Positions 24,290 to 61,598 of a DNA stretch of 64,000 nucleotides are shown in pieces. Under the pieces are notes generated by a model that was given only the letters and a program-made list of their open reading frames with translations, had not been told where the DNA came from and did not search any database. A program made the translations under genes and the position numbers. The stretch spans positions 78,281,147 through 78,345,146 of the forward strand of contig NC_051066.1 in NCBI RefSeq assembly GCF_004664715.2, in the 5' to 3' direction. The DNA is from Peromyscus leucopus. Lineage: Eukaryota > Chordata > Mammalia > Rodentia > Cricetidae. Numbering within the stretch: the stretch's first letter is position 1; every line of letters starts with the position of its first letter.

Positions 24290-25405
24290 AATAAATACAT
24301 TTGTGTTTGAAGTTCATGGTGTTTGTTTTGTACTTTGCTACTTTTGAGGTTGTATTTTATTTCTTGGTGGGAACTATCTTAAAAACAATAGGCTTAAAAA
24401 CAATAACCAAAAAAGACTTTAAAAAAATCTGAACTCTAGTTTATCAGTCCTTTTTGGCACTAATTTCCTGAAACTGAGCTGAAGCTGGGAAGCCCCTTGG
24501 GACAAACACTTGGTCACCTCCTCTTGCTTCTTGAGCACCAGGTGGTCAGCTGCTATTGGTGTTTGTTCCTGGTTTCGGCTTTTGGTTTTTCCAACATTTT
24601 AAATTTGGGGCCTGTGCCCTGGAGGTAAGTAGCGAGTGAAAGGCCTGAAACAAATCCCAAAGCCAACTGAGAGAAGCGATTATCCAAGAAGGTGTTGTGC
24701 TAACTGAGTGCTTTCAGACTGCATACAATTAGAATACAGCAGAACCAAGACGGGAAAGAGGGTGGGGCCTGGGGTGGACCGAACAGGCCAAGTGAGCATC
24801 ACAGGGCTAAGGGATGCTGCTCCGTCAACACAAGCCAGCCCACCAGACAACCCAGAGACCAAAATAACCCCTCTGCTGACTGTGAGATTCTCATTTTACA
24901 AAACCACCAAAGCAGACATGCTCTGTCCATTCTCAGGCTGCCCAGGGCACACTGTCAAAGTTGAAGGCTTAAAACAAAAGCAGTGTGTCCTGACAATGCC
25001 AGGAACTAGAAGCAGGAAGTCAGGGCACCTCCACAGCCACACTGAATCCATAGTCTCCAAGAGCAGAGCCGCCTTCATCCTTGGAGCTCCTGGCCACTAC
25101 TATGACCTTGGCCAGACCCTGCAGAGATCTAGGCCCCGCCCCTTCTGCAGAGTCTGCTCCTCCTCTGCCCTTTGCTTCAGTATCACCTGGGGTGCCCACC
25201 TGGATTATCAGGAGGTACCCATCTTGTGAACCTTAACCTAAAGACGTCTGCAAAGATTCTTCTTTGCCAAATAAGGTCACAATTGCAGTTTCCAGGATAT
25301 GTTTGGGGGTTCCAGCATTCAACCCACCACACTCTTCAAAGCATGAGTCCTCTGTAAACCTATATCCCCAGAGTAAAGTACATCCAAAGACAGACAATAC
25401 AAGGG

Positions 25406-25850
25406 TGTTGCAGAATATTTGTTTAACTATGCAAAGATGTGTTGCATTTGTGTAACTATGTGAAGATCTGTTGCTGTTTTACCTTGCCTGCCTAAGGCAC
25501 CTGATTAGTCTAATAAAAAGCTGAGTGGCCAATAGTGAGGGAGGAGGTATAGGCAGAACTTCTGGGCAGGAAGAGTAAATAAGAGGAGGAATTTAGGCTT
25601 GAGGAAGAAAGAAAAGGAGATGACAGGGAGACACCAGGGGCCAGACAGACAGACATGGAGGAAGCAGGGGAGTATACAAAATAGAAGAAAAGTTAAAAGC
25701 CCTGAGGCAAAGCATAGATTAATAGAAACAGTTAAGTTAAAAGAGCTAGTAGGACAAGGCTAAGCTAAGGCTGAGCATTCATAATTAATAATAAGTCTCT
25801 ATGTCTTTATTTGGGGGCTGGTCGGTAGCCCAAAGCAAATTCCAACTACA
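25406..25850 (+). repeat. 5' LTR of the class II provirus
   Basis: Starts TGTTGCAGAATATTTG and ends ATTCCAACTACA. It contains 'gcaccTGATTagtcTAATAAAAAG', with the TAATAAAA element probably acting as TATA-like box. It has one copy of the 'gcaaagatgtgttgca' motif fewer than the 3' LTR. Confidence 0.88.
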
Positions 25851-28589
25851 ATGGCACCGAACCTGGGTCCTGAATTTCCACATAGGGCCTGAGAAAGCTG
25901 GAAAAAAAAACCATGGATATGGCTCCTTGAAGAGGTACTGCTGTGCAGCAGAGCACTAGAACAGCCAGCAGGCTAAGAACAAACAACAAGCTAAGTACAA
26001 ACACCTGCCACCATGTAGGCACCAACTTCCTAGAGCTAAAGTGGTTAGACGAAGCTTCCAGTTAGTCGAAGCTCTTGGCCAGGCCTGCAGGCTTGAGGCT
26101 TGGCTCTCATGGACCCGAGGAGGCAGCAGAGCCAAACACCAGAGCTGCACAGTGGAGGACCCTAGCTGCTGCTTATCAGTTTAAGGTTTGGCTCACACAG
26201 TCAAAAAGTGATTCAGATGCACAGTAATACAGGTCCATACAAAAACAAACAACAACAACAAAAAAAAACACCTTTAAATAGGCTACAGTGTGCATAGGTG
26301 CTTAAGAAAGAAAAGAAAATGGATATAAACAGTCATAGGAAAAAATAAATAGTTTAAAAATAATTAAGTAAAGTCTTTAAAGGAAGAGTAAAGTAATATG
26401 AAAAAATAAGCCATATAAAGATGGGAAATACAAGAGGAGTCTGGATCATGTATTGTGCTTTGTTAACTCTGAATTTTTTGAATGCTGATAAGTGAATGAC
26501 AGCTGCTGGGAGACATTGGATTGTAAAAGGAACTGCTGAATTAAACCAGCCTAGATACTTTAGAGATGTCTTAACTTTAAATATGGAATTCAGAAAATGT
26601 ATTGCATTGGGGGAGAGGTTATGCTTTTGTTTCCCACAGGAAATGAAAGGCCATAGATTCCTTCAAAATTAACAGAGACCAGATCTGATTAGGGGAGACA
26701 CCCTGAAAATATTGACTACAGACATAAAGAAATAAACCTAGAAAAACTACAAGGCAGGTGACATATAAGCTGATCCCTTGACATGGGAACAGCTCTGAGA
26801 CTGGATGATACAAGATAAATCTTATTAGTTACAGAGTCCTGATGACTTATTATTACATGCCATCCTTTCTTAGAGGTTTGGTTATATAGTCCAAACAAAC
26901 ATATAAAGTTGACAGATGTCTTTTACCTGCTCAAACATTAAAATACAAGTCATCTTTGGCTGGCCTGTGTATAATGCACAGTCCATCCTTGTTACTGCAG
27001 ATATGTGTGTTACCTTTGAAAGTTTGTGTGTTTTCAGAGCAAGGGGACCAGACACCAATGAAAATGGGTGGCCCAGGTGATCCAGCCTCTCATATGCCTC
27101 TGTTGCAGTTTCCTCAGAGTTCTGTGTTCAGAACAACTTCAAGGCTGCTAGCTGAGATGGTCCAGCCTCACTGGCTATTCTAGCCACTACTTCAGATAAG
27201 TCTTGAACTTTCCCATTACACAGAGACTGAACAACAAATGTTATGGCTAATTTTCTTAGGCCTTGACCATTATCTCAATTTTCTCAGGGGCCCCTGGGAA
27301 TGCCATCACCCTCAGACAACAGGAAGTAGCCTAAAGACCACAATGCCCACATTCCCAAGGGGTAGGGTGGGTAGGTTTTAGTCATTCAGTGGGTTATGAA
27401 TGTTTGCCATCATTTAGTGAGTCTATATGAATATAGGATAAAAAGATAACTATTCATCTCAAATATTTTACATTGGTATGGATTTTTGTAAACTAATACT
27501 AAATTAAGGTTATTTTTGTTATACTGTATATATGTTTCTACTCTTATTTAAGGTATTATATCTATGCAGCTCATTTAAAATGTAATATAAAGTTCTAGCC
27601 CTTGAAAAATATTATTACAAACTGTTTAAAATAATTAAAAATGCAGGTTAATAGTTAGTCATCTATAACAATCAAATTTGTAGTCATGTTAGGTGTGTTT
27701 TCAAGGTTGAACAGATATATTTTAGACAGACAGATGGTCTTCAAATACTTCAGAGACCTACAGAATAGTATTTAACATGTTTAATAACCTAAGGCTTTTC
27801 ATGACAGTGAAATACGTCTGCTTCTGGCAGCACCAATCTACTTCATAAAAGGATGATGGGCATCAAAGAACCTCCATATGGAATTCACTTTCATTGTGGC
27901 AAAGTTAGCCACAGGACAAGAAACTGTCCTCACTTCAATTGCTGACAGTAGACTGTACAAACTGGACAGCAGGACACAAAGAAAAAGACTGTCAAACTTT
28001 ACCAAGACAAAACGGGATAGTCCTTCAAAATTCCTGCTTTGCAGAAAAATCTGTCAGATATTCTTGGCCTGTATGCCAAAGATCGATGCCCCAACTGTGC
28101 AAAGGAACCTTGGGTAACTGTTCAGACAGCTAGGTGCTTCTGTCATTTCTATAGTTTTGGAAGTTACTTGCTCTGCATTTCCTGTTTACTCAGATAATAT
28201 ATCCTTCTCAGGTCTCTGATGGAGTTGAAGATGAGATAGTTATAGTCATAGTTTTCCTTGTTACTAAATTCAGAAAAGCTTACATAAGAGATAAAAAGTT
28301 AATAAGGTTGAAAAACAGAAACGCTTAAATTGTTTATCCTTAAAATGTTTTGAGGTCTAAAAATATAATTTTGAGTTGGTAATTCAAGTTAGAATAGAAA
28401 GTAAATTAGGTACACAACTTTGGACTCACCAAGATTGGATAGATAATGGAATATTTTCTCTGAATTTGCCAAATGCAAATGCACTGGATATTGTAAATGT
28501 AATGCTTACTTGATAATTGTTGTTATTGTATATAGTCTTCCTATGTTGAAGCTAAAACTGTTCTTTTTATTTAGACAAAAAGGAGGAAA
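25851..28589 (+). pseudogene. Defective provirus interior
   Basis: 2.74 kb between the LTRs. The longest open frame is about 80 codons (27878-28117). It is AT-rich with many stop codons in all frames. The longest frame includes two Cys/His-like pieces (HCGKVSHRTR-like shifts are seen only across frames), which is too weak to call a gag remnant. No reverse transcriptase, integrase or envelope motif found. Confidence 0.6.
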
Positions 28590-29068
28590 TGTTGTAGAAT
28601 ATTTATTTATGCAAAGATGTGTTACATTTATGTTGTGGAATATTTGTTTAACTATGTAAAGATGTGTTGCATTTGTTTAATCATGTAAAGATGTGTTGTT
28701 GTTTTACCTTGCTTGCCTAAGGCACCTGATTGGTCTAATAAGAAACTTAATAGAGGGAAGAGGTATAGGTGGAACTTCTAGACAAGAAGAGTAAGTAGGA
28801 GGAGGACTTTAGGATTGAGGAAGAAAGAAAAGGAGATGAGATGGAGATGCCAGGAGCCAGCCAGACAAGACACAGGATGCAGGAAAGTAGGACACACAGA
28901 ATGAAAGAAAGGTAAAACACAAAACATAGATGAATAGAAACAGGTTAAGTTAAGTTAAAAGAGCTAGTGGGACAAGCTTAAGCTAAGGCTGAGCATTCAT
29001 AATTAATAATAAGTCTCTATGTCATTATTTTGGAGCTGGTTGGTGGCCCAAAGAGAATTCCAGATACA
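28590..29068 (+). repeat. 3' LTR of the class II provirus
   Basis: Starts TGTTGTAGAATATTTA directly after the polypurine tract and ends CCAGATACA before the duplication caaggg. It is 34 bases longer than the 5' LTR because its first 110 bases hold an extra partial copy of the 'tgttgtggaatatttg...gatgtgtt' unit. Confidence 0.88.
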
Positions 29069-29444
29069 CAAGGGATCATTTAAAGCACTACTCTAAGCAA
29101 ACAATACTAAAGAGAAATGAGAAAAAGTCAAAATAACAAACTGTTGAATTTGTTCAATCAAATGGAAGAAGTACCTTCACTATAAAGATCTGCAATACAG
29201 TTTTCCACAGCAAACTGTCAGTATGCTAATATATGGTGCCTTAAATTCATTTAAAATTCAAGTCATAACTTTTTAAATTTGTTATACTAATCTGCCACAT
29301 CTTTCAAAGCTCTGAAAGGGTTTCTCACCCTTCCTTTTATCTCTCAGTTTAAAGCAGAACTTGGTCTTTTGCCCTTTGATCATTTCATGAACTAAGAAGC
29401 CAAGAAACAGCCAAAGTGGCAAAAAGTAGTTAAAACTCATTTCC

Positions 29445-29647
29445 AGACCAGTGCCATGGCTCGATGGGTAAAGACAAGTGCCTGAAAACCTGAGTCCAAT
29501 CGCTAGGTCCCACGTGATGGAAAGAGGACCAACTCCCGCAAGCTGTCCTCTGACCTCCACGTGTTCACCACAGCATGAGCATGTGTGCTCGCGCGCGCAC
29601 GCGCGCGCGCACGCACACACACACACACACACATGCACACCTGTACA
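29445..29647 (+). mobile_element. B3-type SINE with CG/CA-rich tail
   Basis: tRNA-derived head 'gtgccatggctcgatgggta', then 'aacctgagtccaatcgctag', 'gtcctctgacctccacgtgt' and a tail of alternating CG and CA (29590-29632). The tail is a Z-DNA-type alternating purine-pyrimidine tract. Confidence 0.8.
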
Positions 29648-30689
29648 TGGATACATTCACACTCAGAAAAAAAAAGTAAAAAGTGAGCAAAAAATCAAAT
29701 AAAAAAAAACTGTAGCAGAATGAAAGGGAAGACAGGTGTGACAGTGAAAAGGTGGCTAGGTCGATGGATGGAAGGTTCCAATGGTGCAGAATGGGAGGGA
29801 GGTCTACAATGGAGTACTGCTCCATGCACTTACTCATGTCCACACAGGCATGCCCCATCCATGTAGCAAATGCTCCTCACCCCATTTTTTTTTTTTTTTT
29901 TTTTTTTGCTTTAGCCAAAGGGATACCAGTGAACATGATGCAAAGGCTTGAAAAAGCACCCCTACAACTGAAATTGCATTCTTGATCTCACCATCACAAT
30001 GGGTGCCAGGAGAATAGAGACATGTGACCCAGCTGCACTAGCCAAACTGTCCCCAGCTGATCGCAGCCTGGATTTTGCCAGCTGGACCCAGGGCTGGCAC
30101 ATGATTATTGTTTGAAACCACTGGACTGCAGAGTGGCCATGACAAGACCATGTGTCTCGGCACTGATACCCACACTGCCTCCCTCACATCCTCCTTAGGT
30201 ATTGATCTCTGTAACTCGAAGACACAACCTTAGTGCCCCTTAAGTGGAACATAATTAGACAGGAAATAAGACCTAATGAGGAAAGTGAACTTCATCAGTG
30301 TCTCTGTCTAAGTCACCAGAGGTCTCCAGAGGAAAACTGAGGATACTCCCCTAAGTGTTAGGTGAAGAAAATAAGCTAGAGCACATGGCTGTTAACTACC
30401 ACCTTATTTTAGGAAATAAAATATAATAAACCAGAAGAGTATGTCCTAAACCCTCTGACTCTATATGTATAATCCATATACAACTTCCTTCCCTGTTGGT
30501 ATACAGTATTCAGTTTTTTGTTCATCTTACAGACTTGATAAACAGACAATTACACGAAGTCCCTGCTCTGACAGGACTCAGTGTCAACAGTTCGACCAGT
30601 TTCAATCCAGACAGAGGGGAAATTCAGGGCACAGGAACTAGTGGTGAAAGAGACAGCGTTCATATCGCTCAGCAAGGGGCCTCAGAGTT

Positions 30690-30806
30690 CTCTGAAACCA
30701 CAGGCAGTTGTGAGCCAACCAAGATGGTCACTGGGACCCAAACTCACATCCTCTGTGAGAGCTGTACATGATGTTCTCAACCTCTGAGCAATCGCTCCAG
30801 CCACCA
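30690..30806 (-). mobile_element. B3-type SINE fragment (antisense)
   Basis: 'gagccaaccaagatggtcac', 'cccaaactcacatcctctgt' and 'ctctgagcaatcgctccagc' match the reverse of B2/B3 SINEs, strongly diverged. Confidence 0.65.
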
Positions 30807-31031
30807 AGGGCTTATTTTTAAAACTCCTGAAAAGTAAGCTAATGAGTAAGAGATATAAGAATTTTCCAAAGTCAGGACATTGACTCTTTTCTCAGTATGC
30901 CAGAAATTCATTCCAAGACAAACAGCACAGTGTCCTCTGGCCCCCAGCACTTTCATTGTTAAGGCAGACAATGCTATGTTATCTAGTGGCGCCTTCCACA
31001 TTATACAGAGTTGAAAGAAATTAAACACCAT

Positions 31032-31390
31032 TGTAGTAATTTGAATGTAATTGGCTCCCATTTGCATTCACTATTGGAGGTGTGGCTTTTTTGGAGGTGT
31101 GGCTTTGTTGGAGTGGGTATGGCCTTGTTGGAGGAAGTGTGTCACTGTGGCGTGGGCTTTCAGGTTTACTATGCTCAGGACAATGCCCAGTCTCTCAGTT
31201 GACTTCCTTTTGCCTTCAAGATGTAGCACTCTCGGCTTCAGTACCATGTCTGTCTGCTTGTTGCCATGCTCCCCATCATGATGATAATGGACTGAACTTC
31301 TAAAACTGTAAACAAGCCCAATTAAATGTTTTCTTTATAAGAGTTGTTATGGTCATGATGTCTCTTCACAGAAATAAAAACCCTAAGACA
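31032..31390 (+). repeat. 5' LTR of MaLR-like element
   Basis: Contains 'ggagtgggtatggccttgtt', 'gaggaagtgtgtcactgtgg', 'caattaaatgttttctttat' and ends 'caataaaa'-like plus ccctaagaca. A short internal duplication (ggaggtgtggctt twice at 31076-31102) distinguishes it from the 3' copy. Confidence 0.85.
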
Positions 31391-32820
31391 GAAGTTGGTA
31401 CCAGGGACTGGGGTATTGCTGTGATAGGCCTGACCATATGTTTGTTTGGAGGAATTTAGACTTTGGTACTTTGAGTTTGGGAAGCAGTGGAATGCTTTAA
31501 GCACTGCTTAATGGGCCATACTAGCAGGAGCATGGAATACAGTGGTGCTAAGAGTTGTTTGAACTATGAGGGGCTCACTCAAGAGGTTTCAGAGAAGAAT
31601 TTTAGTATGTTGTCTAGAGATCGTTATTGTGATATTTTGGCAAAGAAGCTGGCTGCTTTTTGCCCTGAAAAGTCTGCCTGGGGCTAAAGTGAAGAGTTTC
31701 TTGGATTATTTCCACTGGCAGAAGAAATCTCAAAACAACCTAATAAATAAAATCTGTTGTCTGGTTACTCATGTTCATGCTTGAAAAGGTACAAGCTGAG
31801 CAGGATAAATTACAAAATGTAAATTTTGATGAGAAGAAGAGCACCAGGAAGTGGAATGGAACTAAATCCTGTGTTCAAGGAGATAAACAGATTAAGAAAT
31901 GGAAGAAAGGGAGTGGTGACCTCAGGGCAGGATCCCACCCAGCTAAGTGGAAAGAACTAAAGAAAAGCTTAGAGCCAGATGTGGTGGGCACACTTTTAAT
32001 CCCAACACAGGGAAGGCAGAGGCTGACTGATCTCTGAGTCTATAGAGCAAGTTTTAGGACAGCCAAGCTTAGGCAGTGAAAGAAAGCAGGCTGGTGAAGA
32101 TGTCATTGAACAAGAGAGCCAAGTTCCAGGCACAGCAAGCAGCAGAACTTGGCAGCTTCAGCTATGTGGTTCTGGGTTTACAGTAAAGGGTAAAAGAAGT
32201 GGGTTATGGAATTTGCCTCTGAGCCTGAAGAAAGCCACTGAGGCTAGGCCTGTGTCAGGGGCATCTCTGAATGGAGGCCTAGCAGAGAGGCCATTGTGTG
32301 AAGCTGTGAAGTTGAAGTCTGGATTGCCTTAGAGAACCCAAGATGTTAAGAGAGATGTCAGAGTCATGGAATACCCACTGAGAAGAGCTGCTAACAGGGA
32401 GTGGAACCAGTCCAAGAGAAAGAAATGTGTTGTAGTCAACAAAGCTGAACAGAGTTGGAGATCTGAAGAGCATGTCAATATCAGACATGAAGGTGCAGAG
32501 TTTAGAGTTTGCCCAGCTGGTTTTTGGTCTTGCTCTGTTCTAGTATTTCCTCATTATGCTCCCTTCCCCACGTTTTGGAATGGTAATGTATATTCTGTGC
32601 CATTATATGTTGCAAGTATGTGATCCGTTTTTTATTTTGATTTTATAAAAGAAAATGTAAATTACAGATAAGAGATTGCATGAATCTCAGAAGAGACTTT
32701 GAACTTAGAACTTTTAAACATTGTTGAGACTGTTATGGGCAATGGGGACTTTTGAAATTGGACTAAATTGCATTTTGCATTTTGATATTGTTATAAGCTT
32801 ATGGGGGCCAGCGAGTGGAA

Positions 32821-33176
32821 TGTGGTAGTTTGAATGTAATTGGCTCCCATAGTCTCATAGGCAGTGGTACTATTAGAAGGTGTGGCTTTGTTGGAGTGGG
32901 TGTGGCCTTGTTGGAGGAAGTGTGTCACTGTGGGGCAGGCTCTGAGGTTTCCTATGCTCAGGACACTGCCCAGTGTCTCAGTTGACTTCCTGCTGCCGCA
33001 AGATGTAGCACTCTCAGCTCCAGCAACACATCTGCCTGCCTGCTGCCATGCTCCCCACCATGATGACAATGGACTGAACCTCTGAAACTGTAAGCGAGCC
33101 ACCCCAATTAAATGTTTTCTTTATAAGAGTTGTCGTGGTCATGGTGTCTCTTCACAGCAATAAAAACCCTAAGACA
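32821..33176 (+). repeat. 3' LTR of MaLR-like element, ending at the Cat poly(A) site
   Basis: 356 bases, ends 'caataaaaaccctaagaca'. Its own + strand AATAAA (33159-33164) lies 25 bases from the Cat - strand AATAAA (33189-33194). The LTR edge thus falls within the region where Cat mRNA is expected to be cleaved. Confidence 0.85.
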
Positions 33177-33188
33177 CAAGTAGATCAT

Positions 33189-33194
33189 TTTATT
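33189..33194 (-). terminator. Cat: Cat poly(A) signal AATAAA
   Basis: Reads TTTATT on the + strand. The preceding TACATTTTTACAATAAA matches the end of human CAT mRNA. What follows on the - strand after 12 bases is MaLR LTR sequence. Confidence 0.85.
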
Positions 33195-33311
33195 GTAAAA
33201 ATGTAAGCAAGTATAAATCAACCTATGTGAAATCACTGTGTATTAGCATAAATGCAATTTCAAGTGAAAAAAAGAAGAATCTGATCAGGAATAAACATTA
33301 AGTTTCAACAG

Positions 33312-33461
33312 TGCAGCTGGGCAGTGATGGCACATGCCTTTAATTCCAGCACTTGGAAGGCAAAGGCAGATGGATCTCAGTGAGTTCGAGGCCAGCCGGG
33401 TCTACAAAGTGAGTTCCAAGACAGCCAGGACTGTTATATAGAGAAACCCTATCTCAAAACC
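33312..33461 (+). mobile_element. B1 SINE inside the Cat 3' UTR (antisense to Cat)
   Basis: Full-length B1 on the + strand with 'gtgatggcacatgcctttaa', 'gagttcgaggccagccggg' and 'tatagagaaaccctatctc'. Its tail differs from the cricetid-type copies, so it belongs to an older subfamily. It is transcribed as antisense B1 within the Cat 3' UTR. Confidence 0.92.
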
Positions 33462-33593
33462 TCCCTTTCCCCCGAAAAAAAATTTCAACAGTGCTAAAGT
33501 TATTTTTGGAAGACACTGATGTATTAAAGATGGTTTTGCTTATAAGGACCTTAGAAAAATAAAAAAATTTCTGAGTGGGCCATCTTTATCTCC

Positions 33594-33697
<104 letters not shown>

Positions 33698-34089
33698 TAT
33701 ATATATCAGGCCATGAGGTAACATGAGAAAACACCAATCTCACCAAGATTTTTTATCTTATCTAATCAAACCATGTTCCTGGCTAGGAAAACCTTTCTTG
33801 TAGTTATTTTAAATGTAGTCATTTTAAGTGAACAATCTGAAGAGAAGTCCTATGTAGATCCATGTTTCTGTTAAATGACTGCTAAACCCTAAGCTTTAAT
33901 CTCCCCCTCGTGGAAAGAGCATCCAAAGCATTGCTATTATTCACTCTAGAAGCCATATTATCACTTTAAAGACATCAGCGTGAGCTTGTGTTTCAGCAGG
34001 GGAGAGCCTGTCCAGCGGTGACTCCAGGTGAGCCCTGTGTTCTGCTTCAGAAGAGATCTCGGTGGAGGGCAAGGCTGAGCACCTGGGCC

Positions 34090-60717
<26,628 letters not shown>

Positions 60718-60980
60718 GGCGTCGGATTGCGGAGCTGCAGAGCGTGGTAGGCAGGACGGCTGGGCGCGCTCGGGGTTCCACCCGGGGTAAGCAATCGCGT
60801 CGGCCAGGCCCGCTGGAGAGGTGACTTCAGGCTCCGCCAATCAACACCAACACCACCCCACTCCTCGGGATGGCCGCCTCCTGATTGGCCGCTAGTACTC
60901 TAGCAGGGACAAGGATTGGAAGGAGGGTGGGGCGAGAAGCCGGGACTCCTGGAGGGTCCCCCCACCCCCCCCCCCCCGGG
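60718..60980 (-). promoter_or_regulatory. Cat: Cat promoter, CpG-rich and TATA-less
   Basis: Upstream of the Cat start codon. CCAAT motifs on the - strand (direct) at 60884-60888 and 60915-60919 (ATTGG on +) and inverted at 60837-60841; a GC box GGGTGGGGCG at 60925-60934. Many CpGs run from here into intron 1 (about 60500-60860). No TATA box. This design (CCAAT plus GC boxes) is known for mammalian catalase promoters. The transcription start is not determinable from sequence. Confidence 0.75.
60961..60977. repeat. C-run at the distal Cat promoter
   Basis: CCCA followed by 13 C residues, next to gggatgggaagaggggaggg. On the - strand this is a G-run; it may form a quadruplex or bind Sp1/WT1/EGR factors, which is known for rat catalase upstream G-rich elements only by analogy. 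Confidence 0.7.
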
Positions 60981-61380
60981 ATGGGAAGAGGGGAGGGGAC
61001 CAAAGGACAAGACTGGTGGGTGCTCTCTGATCTCTGAGAGTCAACAAGTCCAGGGTCCAATTCCTCTGTGCAAAATTTTCTTACTGGTATAAGCTTTGCT
61101 TGCTGCTAACGGGTGGGTGGTTCCTTTTCTTCTCTTACGGATTATCACTTACCAAGCTGTATACCAATAAGTTACTATAAAAGCACTCAAAAACGGTTTA
61201 GTCTTTCGACAGATGGGTGCGTATCTCCTCCTCCGTGAGAGGAAAACGACTGACTTGTGACATGGCCCACTGTGTCAAAGCGGCCTCTGCCGACTGCAGT
61301 GACAAGCTCTTCCATTTCTCCACTAACAAGGAAGAATTGTGAAAAGCTTTGGGGGGTGGGGGGAGGCAGATCTATGTTGG

Positions 61381-61598
61381 GTCTGGGGAGAAGGCTCAGA
61401 AAGTAGAGTGCTTGTCTACCATGCACAAAGCCCTGGGTTTAGTCCCCAGGATCATATAAGCTGCGCGGTGCTGCAGGCCTGTACTCCCAGCTCTCGGGAG
61501 GTGGAAGTAGAAGATCAGAAGTTCAAGGTCATCTTCCGATACATAAAGCGTTTGAGACAAGACTCAGATATGAGACCCTGTCTCCAAAAAAAAAACAA
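61381..61598 (+). mobile_element. B4 SINE (ID-B1 fusion)
   Basis: ID-like head ('tctggggagaaggctcagaa', 'gccctgggtttagtccccag') joined to a B1-like body ('tgctgcaggcctgtactccc', 'gaagttcaaggtcatcttcc') and an A-run. Confidence 0.85.

Larger units (their letters stand above)
25400..29074 (+). mobile_element. Complete but non-coding class II (mys-like) provirus with TSDs
   Basis: 5' LTR 25406-25850, 3' LTR 28590-29068, flanked by a perfect 6-bp duplication caaggg (25400-25405 and 29069-29074). A tRNA primer-binding-like TGGCACCGAACCTGGGTC starts at 25852, one base after the 5' LTR. A polypurine tract aaaaaggaggaaa ends at 28589, exactly before the 3' LTR. The internal part is 2.74 kb and has no long open frame and no gag, pol or env motif that I can see. 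The LTRs differ at many positions and in length, so it is not a recent insertion. Family placement (mys/ERVK) rests on the LTR look and the 6-bp duplication. Confidence 0.9.
23461..33171. other. Elf5-Cat convergent intergenic region
   Basis: About 9.7 kb between the two 3' ends. It holds an antisense SINE split by a solo LTR (23.7-24.3 kb), a non-coding provirus (25.4-29.07 kb), a B3-type SINE (29.44 kb), a poly-T run (29885-29907), an antisense SINE (30.69 kb) and a MaLR-like element (31.03-33.18 kb). Between them, 24.3-25.4 and 29.9-30.7 kb look like unique or very old sequence. No protein gene or RNA gene was recognised. Confidence 0.85.
31032..33176 (+). mobile_element. MaLR-like LTR retroelement with paired LTRs
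   Basis: Two similar LTRs (31032-31390 and 32821-33176), both starting TGT(A/G)GTA(A/G)TTTGAATGTAAT and ending CCCTAAGACA, flank 1.43 kb of non-coding interior. The interior starts 'gaagttggtaccagggactg', similar to the primer-binding region of MaLR elements. The interior holds a B1 fragment (31973-32066). I see no target duplication (accat against caagt), so rearrangement or decay is likely. The subfamily name is uncertain. Confidence 0.8.

Noticed and set aside
24708..25229. 173-codon open frame between the two genes on the + strand
   Set aside because: No domain, no similarity that I recognise, low-complexity-free but random-looking composition, no splice or promoter context. Open length is compatible with chance in GC-moderate DNA.
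27878..28117. Possible gag nucleocapsid remnant in the provirus
   Set aside because: Only short frames of about 80 codons without an ordered CCHC motif in one frame. Too weak to call a viral gene.
31032..33176. Search for a 5-base target duplication at the MaLR-like element
   Set aside because: Flanks are accat and caagt, which do not match, so no duplication is claimed.
60718..60840. In-frame open extension upstream of the Cat ATG
   Set aside because: The frame stays open for 41 codons before the start, but there is no upstream ATG (only TTG at the edge) and it overlaps the promoter CCAAT box. The known start at 60717 has a good Kozak context.
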